A DNA stretch of 64,000 nt, taken from Nocardia sp. BSTN01 (GTDB lineage: Bacteria > Actinomycetota > Actinomycetes > Mycobacteriales > Mycobacteriaceae). Below the pieces are notes generated by a model. The model was not told the DNA's origin. It saw only the letters and a list, made by a program, of their open reading frames with translations, and searched no databases. Both the position numbers and the translations under genes were made by a program. The stretch spans positions 52,711-116,710 of the forward strand of contig NZ_JADKYP010000018.1 in the NCBI RefSeq assembly GCF_015354405.1. Direction: 5' to 3'. How positions within the stretch are numbered: the first letter of the stretch is position 1; every line of letters begins with the position of its first letter. Below are positions 53,951-62,265 of this stretch, piece by piece.

Positions 53951-54103
53951 GTGGTGCGCTCGGGTGCGGGCGGAAAGATCTTGCACAGCGGCGCGGATCG
54001 TGAGCGCGGTCCGGCGCGCGAACGAGCCTCGGCACCGGTGTCGGCAAGGACGCGATCACCAGCGGTATCGAAGTGACGCGCAGGCGTAGTGCGGTCGACG
54101 CTC

Positions 54104-54922
54104 CTATCTGCGGCTTCTGCGCCGGCGTCGAATCACCCGCGCGGCCTCCTCGACGCACGCATCGAGGTACGAGTTCACATCGGCGGCCGCATACCGCAAC
54201 ACGAACCACCCGGCGTCCAACAGCGCGTTCTGACGCCGCCGATCACGACGGAACGTCAGCGAATCACTGTGGAATTCACGACCGTCGATCTCGATGATCA
54301 TTCGCGACCGTTCATCGACGAGATCACCCACGTACTGTCCGATCGGCTGATTCAGCAGCAGATGAAGACCTCGCCGTGCCAGCGCGCGAGCGAACAACCG
54401 TTCCGGTTCCGAGGCGGCATCGAATGCGGCGCAACGCAAGTGTTCGCGCAACTTTGTCGAGCCGTACTTGCCGGTGGTCAGGCCCGGCAATGCGGGTGCC
54501 ACCGCGCGGGCATGATTGTCCACCATGCGGCCCGCCTCGGCGTCCGGCAGGATCGGCACACAATCGAGCAACGTGCGAGCCCGGGTGGTCACGGGAAGTC
54601 CCCAGACCTCATCGATCGAATCGGGCCGTAATTCGCGGCGGCTCAACCGAAGCCACTCCGGTGTAGCTCGATACCGGCCCCGGGGCACAGTCGCTTCGAC
54701 CGACTCGGGTTCCGGCAACATATCCCACAGCCACGCCGCGGTGCGATGGCTCAACACCGCCTCGGGCAACCACGCGAGCACGGCCTCGCACCTGGTGCGC
54801 TGGGTAACCGTCCCGACCGCATAGATTCCCGGCAGCACACGCGTATATTGCCCGCGGCGACAGCGAGCGGCAATCGCGGCCGCCGAAACTTCGCGCATCA
54901 ACTCCGCCCTGGTTCGAATCAC
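54104..54922 (-). CDS. AbiEi-like / DUF559 endonuclease-domain protein
   Basis: A 272-residue protein. The N-terminus resembles the AbiEi antitoxin winged-helix region (CRRGQYTRVLPGIYAVG, AVLSHRTAAWLW and LPVTTRARTLLD). The C-terminal ~90 residues are a DUF559/Vsr-like nuclease domain (MIIEIDGREFHSDSLTFRRD and GWFVLRYAAADV). No AbiEii toxin partner is adjacent, so it probably acts alone; many actinobacterial genomes carry such orphan proteins. Activity is unproven. Confidence 0.8.
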   Translation of the reverse strand: MIRTRAELMREVSAAAIAARCRRGQYTRVLPGIYAVGTVTQRTRCEAVLAWLPEAVLSHRTAAWLWDMLPEPESVEATVPRGRYRATPEWLRLSRRELRPDSIDEVWGLPVTTRARTLLDCVPILPDAEAGRMVDNHARAVAPALPGLTTGKYGSTKLREHLRCAAFDAASEPERLFARALARRGLHLLLNQPIGQYVGDLVDERSRMIIEIDGREFHSDSLTFRRDRRRQNALLDAGWFVLRYAAADVNSYLDACVEEAARVIRRRRRSRR

Positions 54923-55212
54923 GGATACCGATGATTCCGGGCGGTCGGCAGCGAGCTCAGGAGCTCACCTGGGCGAACGACAGACCTGTGGATCAGTGCG
55001 GGCCTGTGGATGGGGTGAACAGATCGTGCAAACCTCGGCACGAATGCGAGAAAACCGCAGAATCAAGGGCGGTTTGCACGAAAAATTCACCTCCCAGTAC
55101 AGGACAACCGGAGCCGTTGTGCGCGTGTGGCTTCGAAACCACCGCCTCACGATCACGGCGCATACCAGCAGTCTCGCTGCACGAACGAGCCGCTGGTCGT
55201 AGCGTGGTAACC
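54923..55212. other. Gap holding repeat element A upstream of the XRE gene
   Basis: This 290-bp gap between divergent genes contains element A (55009-55161). The plus-strand frame of the XRE gene is open throughout the gap from an ATG at 54931, so an N-terminally extended regulator cannot be excluded. Confidence 0.5.
55009..55161. repeat. Repeat element A, copy 1 (with 11-bp inverted repeat)
   Basis: A 153-bp element recurs at 56540-56690 with roughly 85-90% identity. An 11-bp perfect inverted repeat (TCGTGCAAACC at 55024-55034, GGTTTGCACGA at 55071-55081) bounds a loop containing GCGAGAAAACCGC. A shorter alternative stem (AAACCGC/GCGGTTT) would exclude the long one. Confidence 0.75.
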
Positions 55213-56475
55213 ATGGGTGTGGGGCAGAAATACGACGACAGCGGCATCCCGCCGAACGACCTCGGCCGCCGCCTACGCGAAATCCGCGCCTGGCGCGGCC
55301 TGAGCCTCGAAGCCGCCGCCGGACTAGCCGGAATCTCCTACGGATACCTCGGAAAACTCGAGCGAGGCGAGAAGTCGCTGGAGAACCGGCGCACCCTCGA
55401 AGCGATCGCGGCCGCACTACGCGTGGCGCCGAGCGAGTTCTCACCGGTGCCATGGCAAGCCGAGCACCCGAGCGCCAACGATGCGGCCTATGCCGGACTG
55501 GTCGCGATCGAGAACGTGCTCGACATCTACGAACTCGGCGAAGACCCGGGGCTACCGGTGCGCGAGTGGCCGGCTATCGCTGCGGACATCCAGCAGTTGA
55601 TCGAACTGTCGCAAACCACAGCGGATTACGCCGCCCAGGCGGAGTTGATGCCGCAGCTGCTCGGTGAACTGCATGCCGTTTATGTCCGTTCTCCCGCACA
55701 TCGACACGAAACGTTGATCGGGATGATCTGGTGCTATGCGGCGGCGATGTGGACGAGTAAGCGTCTCGGTGGCCGCGGCCTCCCTCTCTTGGCAGCCAAA
55801 GAAGCACAGCACTGTGCCGAGGCGCTGGAATCGCCTGCGTGGCAAGGATTCACGGCGTGGCTGCGCGGAGACGCAACAGGCGGACTGTCACGGCCGGAAC
55901 AGTATCGGCGCGCGGTGCGCGTGGCCGACAAATTGCGTCCTCATCTGAATGACGATGATGTCGTGCAGGTGTATGGGATGCTTCACCTGTCCGCGGCCCT
56001 GGCGGCAGCGGTGCAGGGCGACCGCGACACCTCCAGGACCCACCTCGGCGAGGCCGACGATATCGCTCGACGCCTCGATACCGAGGTCGGCTCGTTCGGC
56101 CACATGTTCTTCGGCCGCGCGAATGTCGGCATCTGGCAAGCCACGATCGGGAACGAATTCGGTGACGGCGCGAAGGTGGTCGAGCAAGCGCACCGCGTGA
56201 ACGTAGCTGCCGTGCCGAGCGCTTCGAGACAGGCCGAATTCCACATGGAGATAGGCCGAGCACTACTGACCGATCGGCGTCGGCGTGACGAGGGAATCGC
56301 CACCCTGATGCGAGCGGAACGCCTTGCACCCCAACGCGTCCACGCAGACGTCTTCGTGCGGGAGGCAGTAGCCGACCAACTCCGCGCCGCCCGCCGCGAT
56401 GCCGGCGGCCGCGAACTACGCGGCCTGGCATGGCGAATCGGCATCGCCCCGGACTCCGCCGAGACCCGCCGCTGA
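55213..56475 (+). CDS. XRE-family regulator with TPR-like sensor region
   Basis: A 420-residue protein. Residues about 15-70 form an XRE helix-turn-helix (LREIRAWRGLSLEAAAGLAG). The remaining ~340 residues are helical repeats (TPR-like), as in actinobacterial regulators that sense peptides or partner proteins. ATG 55213 (MGVGQKYDDSG) is chosen because the helix-turn-helix then starts properly; no strong ribosome site is visible. It is preceded and followed by copies of element A, and two decayed copies of its 3' end lie downstream. Confidence 0.82.
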   Translation: MGVGQKYDDSGIPPNDLGRRLREIRAWRGLSLEAAAGLAGISYGYLGKLERGEKSLENRRTLEAIAAALRVAPSEFSPVPWQAEHPSANDAAYAGLVAIENVLDIYELGEDPGLPVREWPAIAADIQQLIELSQTTADYAAQAELMPQLLGELHAVYVRSPAHRHETLIGMIWCYAAAMWTSKRLGGRGLPLLAAKEAQHCAEALESPAWQGFTAWLRGDATGGLSRPEQYRRAVRVADKLRPHLNDDDVVQVYGMLHLSAALAAAVQGDRDTSRTHLGEADDIARRLDTEVGSFGHMFFGRANVGIWQATIGNEFGDGAKVVEQAHRVNVAAVPSASRQAEFHMEIGRALLTDRRRRDEGIATLMRAERLAPQRVHADVFVREAVADQLRAARRDAGGRELRGLAWRIGIAPDSAETRR

Positions 56476-56539
56476 CCTCGTACAGCTGAACCCACACGTT
56501 GAGTCCGCGCATTATGTCTGTACAGCGGGTCCGAGCGTC

Positions 56540-56690
56540 GATGGGGTGAACAGATCGTGCAAACCTCCGCACGAGTGCGAGAAAACCGCCGAATCAAGGC
56601 CGGTTTGCACGAAAAAATCACCACCTAGTACCGGACAACCGGAGCCGTGGTGCCCGCGGCTTCGAAACCACCGCGTCACGATCGCCGCGC
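56540..56690. repeat. Repeat element A, copy 2
   Basis: A 151-bp copy of 55009-55161. The 11-bp inverted repeat is perfectly kept (56555-56565 and 56602-56612), although bases around it differ. A 2-nt deletion relative to copy 1 lies near 56660. Confidence 0.75.
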
Positions 56691-56793
56691 GCCCAACGCG
56701 AGCGAGCACCGAGCCCGAGCGCTGCCCGCGAGTGCTGCGTCCGCACGCCGACGCGACACACCGAATTCGAGTGCCGAGGGCCCCACTTCATGA

Positions 56794-56954
56794 GAGTGGA
56801 ACGCTCTGTGCCCAACTCGTACACACAGACGTCTTCGTGCGGAAGGCCGCGCCGATCCGAGGTGCGCCGCCCGCCGCGATGCCGCCGGCCGCGAACTACG
56901 CAGCTAGCACAGCGGATCGGCATCGCCCAGCGCTCCGGCGAGGCCCGCCGCTGA
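56794..56954 (+). pseudogene. Remnant of XRE regulator 3' end, copy 1
   Basis: It aligns with the last ~165 bp of the XRE gene, sharing ACAGACGTCTTCGTGCGG-type sequence, CGCCGCCCGCCGCGATGCC, GCGAACTACGC and the ending GAGGCCCGCCGCTGA. Indels destroy the frame in the middle. Confidence 0.75.
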
Positions 56955-57163
56955 CCCCGCCCGCCGAAGCCGACCATCAAGCCCGACAGCGGCCCCGCAC
57001 GCCGAGTCCACGCGCGACCGCGCCCATCGAGCTCGAACGCCGAGCCCGCATGCCTGGTCCGAGTGACGAGTCCGTACGCCGACCCGACACGCCGAATTCG
57101 AGCGCCGAGCCACACGCCAAGTTCGAGCGCCGAGCCCACACGCCGAGAATTACTCACGTGTAA

Positions 57164-57312
57164 GCGAACACTCTGCGCCACAACCCGTCCACGCAGACGT
57201 CGTCATGCGGGAGGGGGTAGCCGACACTTCGCACCGGCCGCCGCGATGGCAGCGGTCCGACCTACGGGCCCGCATGAGGGATCGGCATTGCCCGGACGCC
57301 GGCGAATCCGCC
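57164..57312 (+). pseudogene. Remnant of XRE regulator 3' end, copy 2
   Basis: A more decayed copy: GTCCACGCAGACGTC, GTCATGCGGGAGG and ATCGGCATTGCCCGGACGCC align with the XRE gene end, with several indels and no terminal stop. Confidence 0.65.
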
Positions 57313-57541
57313 TACTTCGCGCGACTTACCCGAGCACCGAATCCGAGCACCCGAGGCCGAACGCTGCCCGCGAGCGCGGGCCTGCGCGCATTCCTCTGTC
57401 GCGCTTGTCCTTTCAGGACAGATCGCGCGTGGCTCCTCTCATACCTTGGGCTACGGCCCCATCGCCGGGTCCGTAGCCGGCCGAACCCCGGCTCCTCGGC
57501 GGTGGGCGCTCTTGCCGACCGAGGGGATGGAGGGGTGCGTC

Positions 57542-57658
57542 ATGAAAGGCTGTGACTGGATCCTTTTGCTGCTCATCGCAGCACTGCTCGGACTGACCTT
57601 CGCCTTAGCGCGCCTACCCCTGCGAGGTGAACGCCGCCGCAAGGACTCCCACCGGTGA
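57542..57658 (+). CDS. 38-residue membrane peptide
   Basis: MKGCDWILLLLIAALLGLTF followed by an Arg/Lys-rich tail: one transmembrane helix with a positive C-terminus. GGAGGGG lies six bases upstream of the ATG. The stop overlaps the GTG start of the frameshifted gene by 4 bp (GTGA), so the two are coupled. The family is unknown. Confidence 0.6.
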   Translation: MKGCDWILLLLIAALLGLTFALARLPLRGERRRKDSHR

Positions 57659-57952
57659 CGCCCGCCCACCCGATCGCGCTCGGCTGGGTCCATCCCGAAT
57701 CCACCGCCCCGGACTGGGACACCGCCCAAGTACGCCGCCTGGCCACCCGCCTCGGCTACCGCCTGGTCTGGCCCCCGGAAACCAGCCGCATCCCCCTGCC
57801 CGACCAAGTCCCGCGCCACCGGCGCCGAAGCCGTAATCGCCCCGTCCACCCAACATTTCGACTTCCTCACCCTGAACGCGCTGATGATGATCGCCGACGT
57901 AGAAACCGTCCACCCCAGGCTCTCCTTCGCCCGCTGGGCGACCAGGCGGTAG
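57655..57952 (+). pseudogene. Frameshifted small conserved gene
   Basis: GTG 57655 opens MTPAHPIALGWVHPESTAPD through YRLVWPPETSRIPLPDQV. An extra C in the CCC at 57810-57812 then shifts the frame, and the sequence continues sensibly as TGAEAVIAPSTQHFDFLTLN and VETVHPRLSFARWATRR to a TAG at 57950. The restored product would be about 98 residues with no assigned family. It is coupled to the upstream 38-aa peptide. Confidence 0.65.
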
Positions 57953-58108
57953 CCGAAACTTCTGCCCCGCAGCGAATGTCGGGCGTAGGCGGTCGACGAT
58001 CCGACGCGGAACGTCGCCGCTACCACGCTCCACGCAACCAGCTCCGTTGTGCCTACTCGCCTCGGGCTGACACTGCCCGAACCCACCTTTCCAAGGAGAA
58101 CGAGAACA

Positions 58109-58531
58109 TTGCACGCCGATCTGTGGGACCCCTGCACCGGCATACCCGATGAAGCGTTGCGCGCATCGAACGTCGACGTGGCGAGTAAAGAATCCGGCAT
58201 CGCCGGTATCGAGCAGAGCGGCTGGAAGATCGGCGGATGGCGCGGTCCCGAGTATGCGATCACCGTGTACTCGACCGCGCGCACGGTCGATCAGTTCGAA
58301 AACAAACCCGGCAATGTCGATTTCGCCGACGCAACGATCGCCGGCCGCAGCGGTCGTCGGTTCAGGGTCGCTGGAGCGTCGAAGCATCTCAACTGCAACG
58401 TCGTGTTCCCTGCGCAGCAGGGTGTCATCCAGCTGCAGCTGCTGATCCGGACAGCGTTGGACAATCCGCCAGAGCCGTGCGGGCTGCTCGCACGAATCGG
58501 CGAGAACCTCGTCCCGTGGTTTCCCGAATAG
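58109..58531 (+). CDS. DUF3558-domain protein lacking signal peptide
   Basis: A 140-residue paralogue of the DUF3558 lipoprotein at 58982. It starts at the folded domain (DLWDPCTGIPDEAL) and continues through EYAITVYSTARTVDQFE to NLVPWFPE. Three domain Cys are kept. A TTG at 58109 with AAGGAG ten bases upstream is the best start; there is no lipobox or signal sequence, so the product would stay in the cytoplasm. It is either a truncated gene or the remains of an inverted duplication. Confidence 0.6.
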   Translation: MHADLWDPCTGIPDEALRASNVDVASKESGIAGIEQSGWKIGGWRGPEYAITVYSTARTVDQFENKPGNVDFADATIAGRSGRRFRVAGASKHLNCNVVFPAQQGVIQLQLLIRTALDNPPEPCGLLARIGENLVPWFPE

Positions 58532-58573
58532 CTTGGGCTACAGGCTCATTCCGGCCCGAATGGCTCGGTCCGA

Positions 58574-58969
58574 CTACTTCTTCGGCGCGGGATTCTGGTC
58601 GATGATCCCGCTCAGCGTGGACGAGTTCGTATAGTCCTGACCGGTCAGCCGGGCCAACGAAATCGCCATGACCTCGCGCATATTCTTTACGGTCTCGATG
58701 TGGTCCTCCACGATCTTGTCGATGGAGTTGTCATCACCCGTGGCCTGAAGTTTGAACTGCCCCTCGAGCATGTGGCCCATATCGAAATCGCCAAAGCCGG
58801 AGACGCTTTGAGCTCGCAAAGCGTAAATGTGGAGGTCCTGCAAATCCTCAATCCGCTTGTTGCAGGCAGCCAGGCACTCACGGGCCACCTGTTCGTTGTC
58901 GAGGTACAGATCACCGGACCTGGCCTCCGCTACGCGTTGCTGCCATGCCGAAAGATCACTACTTGCCAT
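58574..58969 (-). CDS. Hypothetical helical protein in DUF3558 operon
   Basis: A 131-residue, mostly helical, soluble protein (SDLSAWQQRVAEARSGDLYL, then EDLQDLHIYALRAQSVSGFG). Length and helicity recall WXG100/ESX-associated or immunity-type proteins, but the WXG motif is absent. It starts 12 bp after the DUF3558 lipoprotein gene and is certainly co-transcribed with it. The function is unknown. Confidence 0.65.
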   Translation of the reverse strand: MASSDLSAWQQRVAEARSGDLYLDNEQVARECLAACNKRIEDLQDLHIYALRAQSVSGFGDFDMGHMLEGQFKLQATGDDNSIDKIVEDHIETVKNMREVMAISLARLTGQDYTNSSTLSGIIDQNPAPKK

Positions 58970-58981
58970 ACCGCCCCCCTG

Positions 58982-59506
58982 CTACTTCGGAAACACCGGA
59001 ACGAGCGACTCCCCGACGCTGGCCACGGTTTGGCACGGGTCAATCGGATGGTCTTCGGCGAGCCGTCCGATCACCTGGAGCTGCACCGCGCCCTGCTGCG
59101 CATCGAAAGCCACGTCGCACTCGGTATCGCTACCCTGCCTGAACTCTGTGCCCACACGACCAGCAATCGTCACACTTTGTTGGCCGGTATTGCCCGTCTT
59201 GTTGGCGATCTCCGAGGCGGATTTGCCGGTGGAGTAGACGGTAATAGCGTACTTTGAGCCCTTCCATCCGCAAATCTCCCAACCGTGCTGGTGAACGCCG
59301 GCGACGCCGGAATCCTTTGTGCTCGGGTCTACCTGCGCGGCCGTCAATGCCGAATCGGGAATCTGCGTACACGGATCCCACAGCGCCGCAGCAGCATCGC
59401 TACTCGCCGTAGTAGCCGCGCCGTCCGTAGTCGAGCTACACCCAGCTGTCATCACCGCCAGCACCGCCCCGATAGCGACCGCCACCCCTGCTACTCGTCG
59501 CTGCAC
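58982..59506 (-). CDS. DUF3558 lipoprotein
   Basis: A 174-residue lipoprotein. GTG 59506 behind GGAGG starts a signal peptide with lipobox VMTAGC (Cys about 20), then a Thr/Ala/Ser linker and a DUF3558 domain (ALWDPCTQIPDSAL, SKYAITVYSTGKSASEI and SLVPVFPK). DUF3558 proteins are abundant surface lipoproteins of mycolic-acid actinobacteria, related to LppX-like lipid carriers by fold only in part. Its truncated paralogue lies at 58109 in the opposite direction. Confidence 0.83.
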   Translation of the reverse strand: MQRRVAGVAVAIGAVLAVMTAGCSSTTDGAATTASSDAAAALWDPCTQIPDSALTAAQVDPSTKDSGVAGVHQHGWEICGWKGSKYAITVYSTGKSASEIANKTGNTGQQSVTIAGRVGTEFRQGSDTECDVAFDAQQGAVQLQVIGRLAEDHPIDPCQTVASVGESLVPVFPK

Positions 59507-59635
59507 CCGACGTCCTCCCGCTCGACAGACAACTTCGCTACGGACTATAGGACGCGGCGACACGCGACGGGGTTCCCTATCCGGCCGCAGGGCCCTGACC
59601 AGGGCGCCGTGTGGGACCACCGGGCACCATCTCGG

Positions 59636-59709
59636 TGCCCCCGGTCGGACTCGAACCGACACTGTGCGGATTTTAAGTCCGCTGCCTCTGCCAATTGGGC
59701 TACGGGGGC
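59636..59709 (-). tRNA. tRNA-Leu (anticodon UAA), short variable arm
   Basis: A 74-nt cloverleaf. The acceptor stem is GCCCCCG/CGGGGGC, the D stem GCC/GGC, the anticodon stem GCGGA/TCCGC with loop CTTAAAA (anticodon TAA), and the T arm GTCGG-TTCGAGT-CCGAC. Discriminator base is A73 and CCA is not encoded. The variable region is only ACAGT (5 nt), whereas bacterial tRNA-Leu normally has a long variable arm. The call is by anticodon. Confidence 0.88.
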
Positions 59710-59765
59710 GGCTGGGATAGCGTACCTAAGTCGTACGTCCGTCTCGGAATTGTCCGGGGATTTGC

Positions 59766-61241
59766 TCAGTGCACGCCTTCCATCAAGCGGCTGACCTGCG
59801 GGGCTAGGAAGTAAACGATGATTCCCACTGCGATCGCGACCAGGCCGGTGATGCCGAAGTAGGCGACTTCGTGGCTGGTGTCGTAGAACTCGGACAGGAC
59901 GCCGGACATCGAGGTACCGATGCCGACGGAGAAGAAGTAAAGGGCCATCATCTGGGCTCGGAAGGCCTCGGGGGCGAGCTGAGTGGTAACCGCGAGGCCG
60001 ATCGGGGACAGCAGGAGTTCGGAGATGGCGAAGCCGGCCAGGATGACGAAGACGAGCAGGGCGGGAACGGTTTTGTCGTCGAAGCCGGCCAAGGGGACGA
60101 ACAGGAGGAACGATGCGCCCATCCCCATCACGCCGTAGGCGAACTTTCGGGGGGTGGTCGGGGCTCGGGTGCCCAGGCGGGTCCACATGAGCGCGAACAA
60201 GGGCGACAGCACGATGACCCAGATCGGTTCCTCCGAGCCGATCCAGCTCGCCGGCGCGGTCCAGCCGAACAGCGTCCAGTTCATCCGCTCGTCGGAGTAG
60301 ACGGCCAGCACCGTGAAGATCTGCTGGAACAGCGACCAGAACACGGCGTTGGCGATGAACAGCGGTATGAAGGCCCGCACTCGGACTCGTTCCACCGCAA
60401 CCACTTTCGGACTGGTCAACATCAATCCGAAATAGAGTATCGATACCGCCGCGATCACGCCGGTGGTTACCCACGACAGATTCGACAACCGGACCAGCCC
60501 GGTCCACATCGCGAGGGCGACCACCACCGCGACGACCAGCACGAAGGCGATCACCTTCCCGATCTGGCTGCGCGGCAACGGGTTCGGCACTTCCCGCCCG
60601 TGGGTACCCAGATTGCGCCGGAAGATCACGTACTGGGTGAGTCCGAGCGCCATACCGATCGCCGCCGCCCCGAATCCGTAGTGGAATCCGAGGTGGGTCT
60701 GCAGCAGCCCGGTGATCAGCGGGCCGACGAACGCGCCGAGATTCACGCCCAGATAGAACAGCGTGAAACCGCCGTCGGCGCGCGGGTCACCCTTCTCGTA
60801 GAGCGTGCCCAGCAGTGAGGACGCGTTGGCCTTCAAGGCGCCGGAGCCGAGCGCGACGAGCGCCAACCCCACGCCGACACCGGTCAATCCCGGCAGCACC
60901 GCCAGCGCGATGTGCCCGGCCATCACGACCACGCCGCCGTAGAAGACGGTCCGCTCCATCCCGAGTACCCGGTCGGCCAGCCAGCCGCCGAGCACGGTCG
61001 ACAGATACACCAGCCCGCCGTAGGCGCCGACGATGCCCGTCGCGGTCGATTTCTCCAGCCCGAGCCCGCCGTCGGTCAGCGAGTAGTACAGGTAGTACCC
61101 GAGGATCGTGAGCATGCCGTAGAACGAAAACCGTTCCCACAGTTCCACTCCGAACAAATTGACCAGCCCGATGGGATGGCCGAATATCGTGCGCGTCTCC
61201 GGCGACGTCTGCTCTCCCGGGACGGGTTCCACCCTGCTCAT
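59766..61241 (-). CDS. POT/PTR2-family proton-coupled oligopeptide transporter
   Basis: A 491-residue MFS transporter of the POT family with about 14 helices. The proton-binding ExxERFxYYG motif (ELWERFSFYGM, residues about 37-47) is present, as are GGWLADRVLG and FTLFYLGVNLGAFVGPLI. It imports di- and tripeptides. ATG 61241 (MSRVEPVPGEQ) is used; an ATG three codons earlier is in frame. Monocistronic, 50 bp downstream of the tRNA in the same direction of travel. Confidence 0.9.
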   Translation of the reverse strand: MSRVEPVPGEQTSPETRTIFGHPIGLVNLFGVELWERFSFYGMLTILGYYLYYSLTDGGLGLEKSTATGIVGAYGGLVYLSTVLGGWLADRVLGMERTVFYGGVVVMAGHIALAVLPGLTGVGVGLALVALGSGALKANASSLLGTLYEKGDPRADGGFTLFYLGVNLGAFVGPLITGLLQTHLGFHYGFGAAAIGMALGLTQYVIFRRNLGTHGREVPNPLPRSQIGKVIAFVLVVAVVVALAMWTGLVRLSNLSWVTTGVIAAVSILYFGLMLTSPKVVAVERVRVRAFIPLFIANAVFWSLFQQIFTVLAVYSDERMNWTLFGWTAPASWIGSEEPIWVIVLSPLFALMWTRLGTRAPTTPRKFAYGVMGMGASFLLFVPLAGFDDKTVPALLVFVILAGFAISELLLSPIGLAVTTQLAPEAFRAQMMALYFFSVGIGTSMSGVLSEFYDTSHEVAYFGITGLVAIAVGIIVYFLAPQVSRLMEGVH

Positions 61242-61317
61242 GAGACGCAATTGTCCAGCAACGAGGTACGCCGATCGCGCAAAACGCCGATCACGCGGGG
61301 ATGTCGGAGCGAGCCCC

Positions 61318-62265
61318 TCAGGCGATCGACAGCGCGATACCGTCGAGAATGTCGTGCTCGCTCACGATCAACTCGGAGATCCCCGCCCGGCGCGCCAGTT
61401 CGTCGGCCAGCACCTCGGTGATCACCGCACCGCCGCCGATCACGTCGACCCGGCCCGGATGCATGGGACCGAGGGCGGCGCGTTCGTCGTGGTTCATTCC
61501 GATGAGACGGTGGCAGACCTCGCGGAGCTGATCGAACGTGAGCCGGGTCAGATGCACTCGATCCGAATCGTATTCGGGCAGGTCCAGCGCGACGGCGGCG
61601 ATCGTGGTCATGGTGCCGGCCACGCCGACCCAGGTGCGGGCGCGCTCGACCGGAACCACGCCGAAGGCCTGGGCCAGCTGCTGCGAGGCGAAGAACCGCG
61701 CGGACGCGACCTCCTCGCCGGTCGGCGGATTGCCGTGCAGGCAGCGTTCGGTGATCCGCACACAGCCGATGTCGGCCGAGTACGCCTCATGCACGCCGGA
61801 ACTGTCGCCGAGCACCACCTCGGTGGACCCGCCGCCGAGATCGACGACCACGAACGGCCCTTCGGCACTGGACAATTCGCCGACCGCGCCCGCGAACGAG
61901 AGCCGCGCCTCCTCATCGCCGGTGATCACCTCGGCCTGGGCGCCGGGCACCACGCGGCCCAGTTCCACACCGGTCATGGTGAAGAAGTCGTCGCGGTTGC
62001 GGGCGTCGCGGGTCGCGCTGGTGGCGACCATGCGCACCCGGCTCACCCCGGCGTCGATCATGCGGTCGACGTAATCGTGCAGGGCGACGCGGGTGCGTTC
62101 GATCGCCTCCGGATTCAGTTCGCCCGTGGCGTCCACGCCCTTGCCGAGCCGCACGATCCGCATCTCGCGGTGCACGTCGGTGAGGTGGCCGTCCGCGCCG
62201 ACATCGGCGATCAGGAGCCGGATGGAATTGGTGCCGCAGTCGACGGCGGCAACCCGGTCACTCAT
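61318..62265 (-). CDS. ppx: Ppx/GppA-family exopolyphosphatase
   Basis: A 315-residue actin-like ATPase-fold phosphatase that degrades polyphosphate or pppGpp. The N-terminal VAAVDCGTNSIRLLIADV and VVDLGGGSTEVVLG are the phosphate motifs. ATG 62265 overlaps the DUF501 stop by 8 bp. Synteny (ppx-DUF501-ftsB-like-eno) matches Rv1026-Rv1023. In M. tuberculosis Rv1026 degrades pppGpp more than long polyphosphate, so either role is possible. Confidence 0.9.
   Translation of the reverse strand: MSDRVAAVDCGTNSIRLLIADVGADGHLTDVHREMRIVRLGKGVDATGELNPEAIERTRVALHDYVDRMIDAGVSRVRMVATSATRDARNRDDFFTMTGVELGRVVPGAQAEVITGDEEARLSFAGAVGELSSAEGPFVVVDLGGGSTEVVLGDSSGVHEAYSADIGCVRITERCLHGNPPTGEEVASARFFASQQLAQAFGVVPVERARTWVGVAGTMTTIAAVALDLPEYDSDRVHLTRLTFDQLREVCHRLIGMNHDERAALGPMHPGRVDVIGGGAVITEVLADELARRAGISELIVSEHDILDGIALSIA

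Larger units (their letters stand above)
56476..57541. other. 1.07-kb degenerate zone: element A copy 2 and decayed regulator fragments
   Basis: No intact gene. It contains element A copy 2 and two remnants of the XRE gene's 3' end. Between them are blocks of imperfect repeats of the type CGCCGAATTCGAGCGCCGAG (for example about 57077-57145). The zone is best explained as tandem duplications of [element A + XRE gene] followed by deletion and decay. Confidence 0.65.

Noticed and set aside
53175-54209. Minus-strand 344-codon frame
   Set aside because: Antisense to the DUF308-like gene and crossing its terminator; no domain.
54104-57541. Mobile element or integrase boundary
   Set aside because: Repeats flank the XRE gene, but no transposase, integrase, terminal inverted repeats or target duplications were seen; tandem duplication explains it better.
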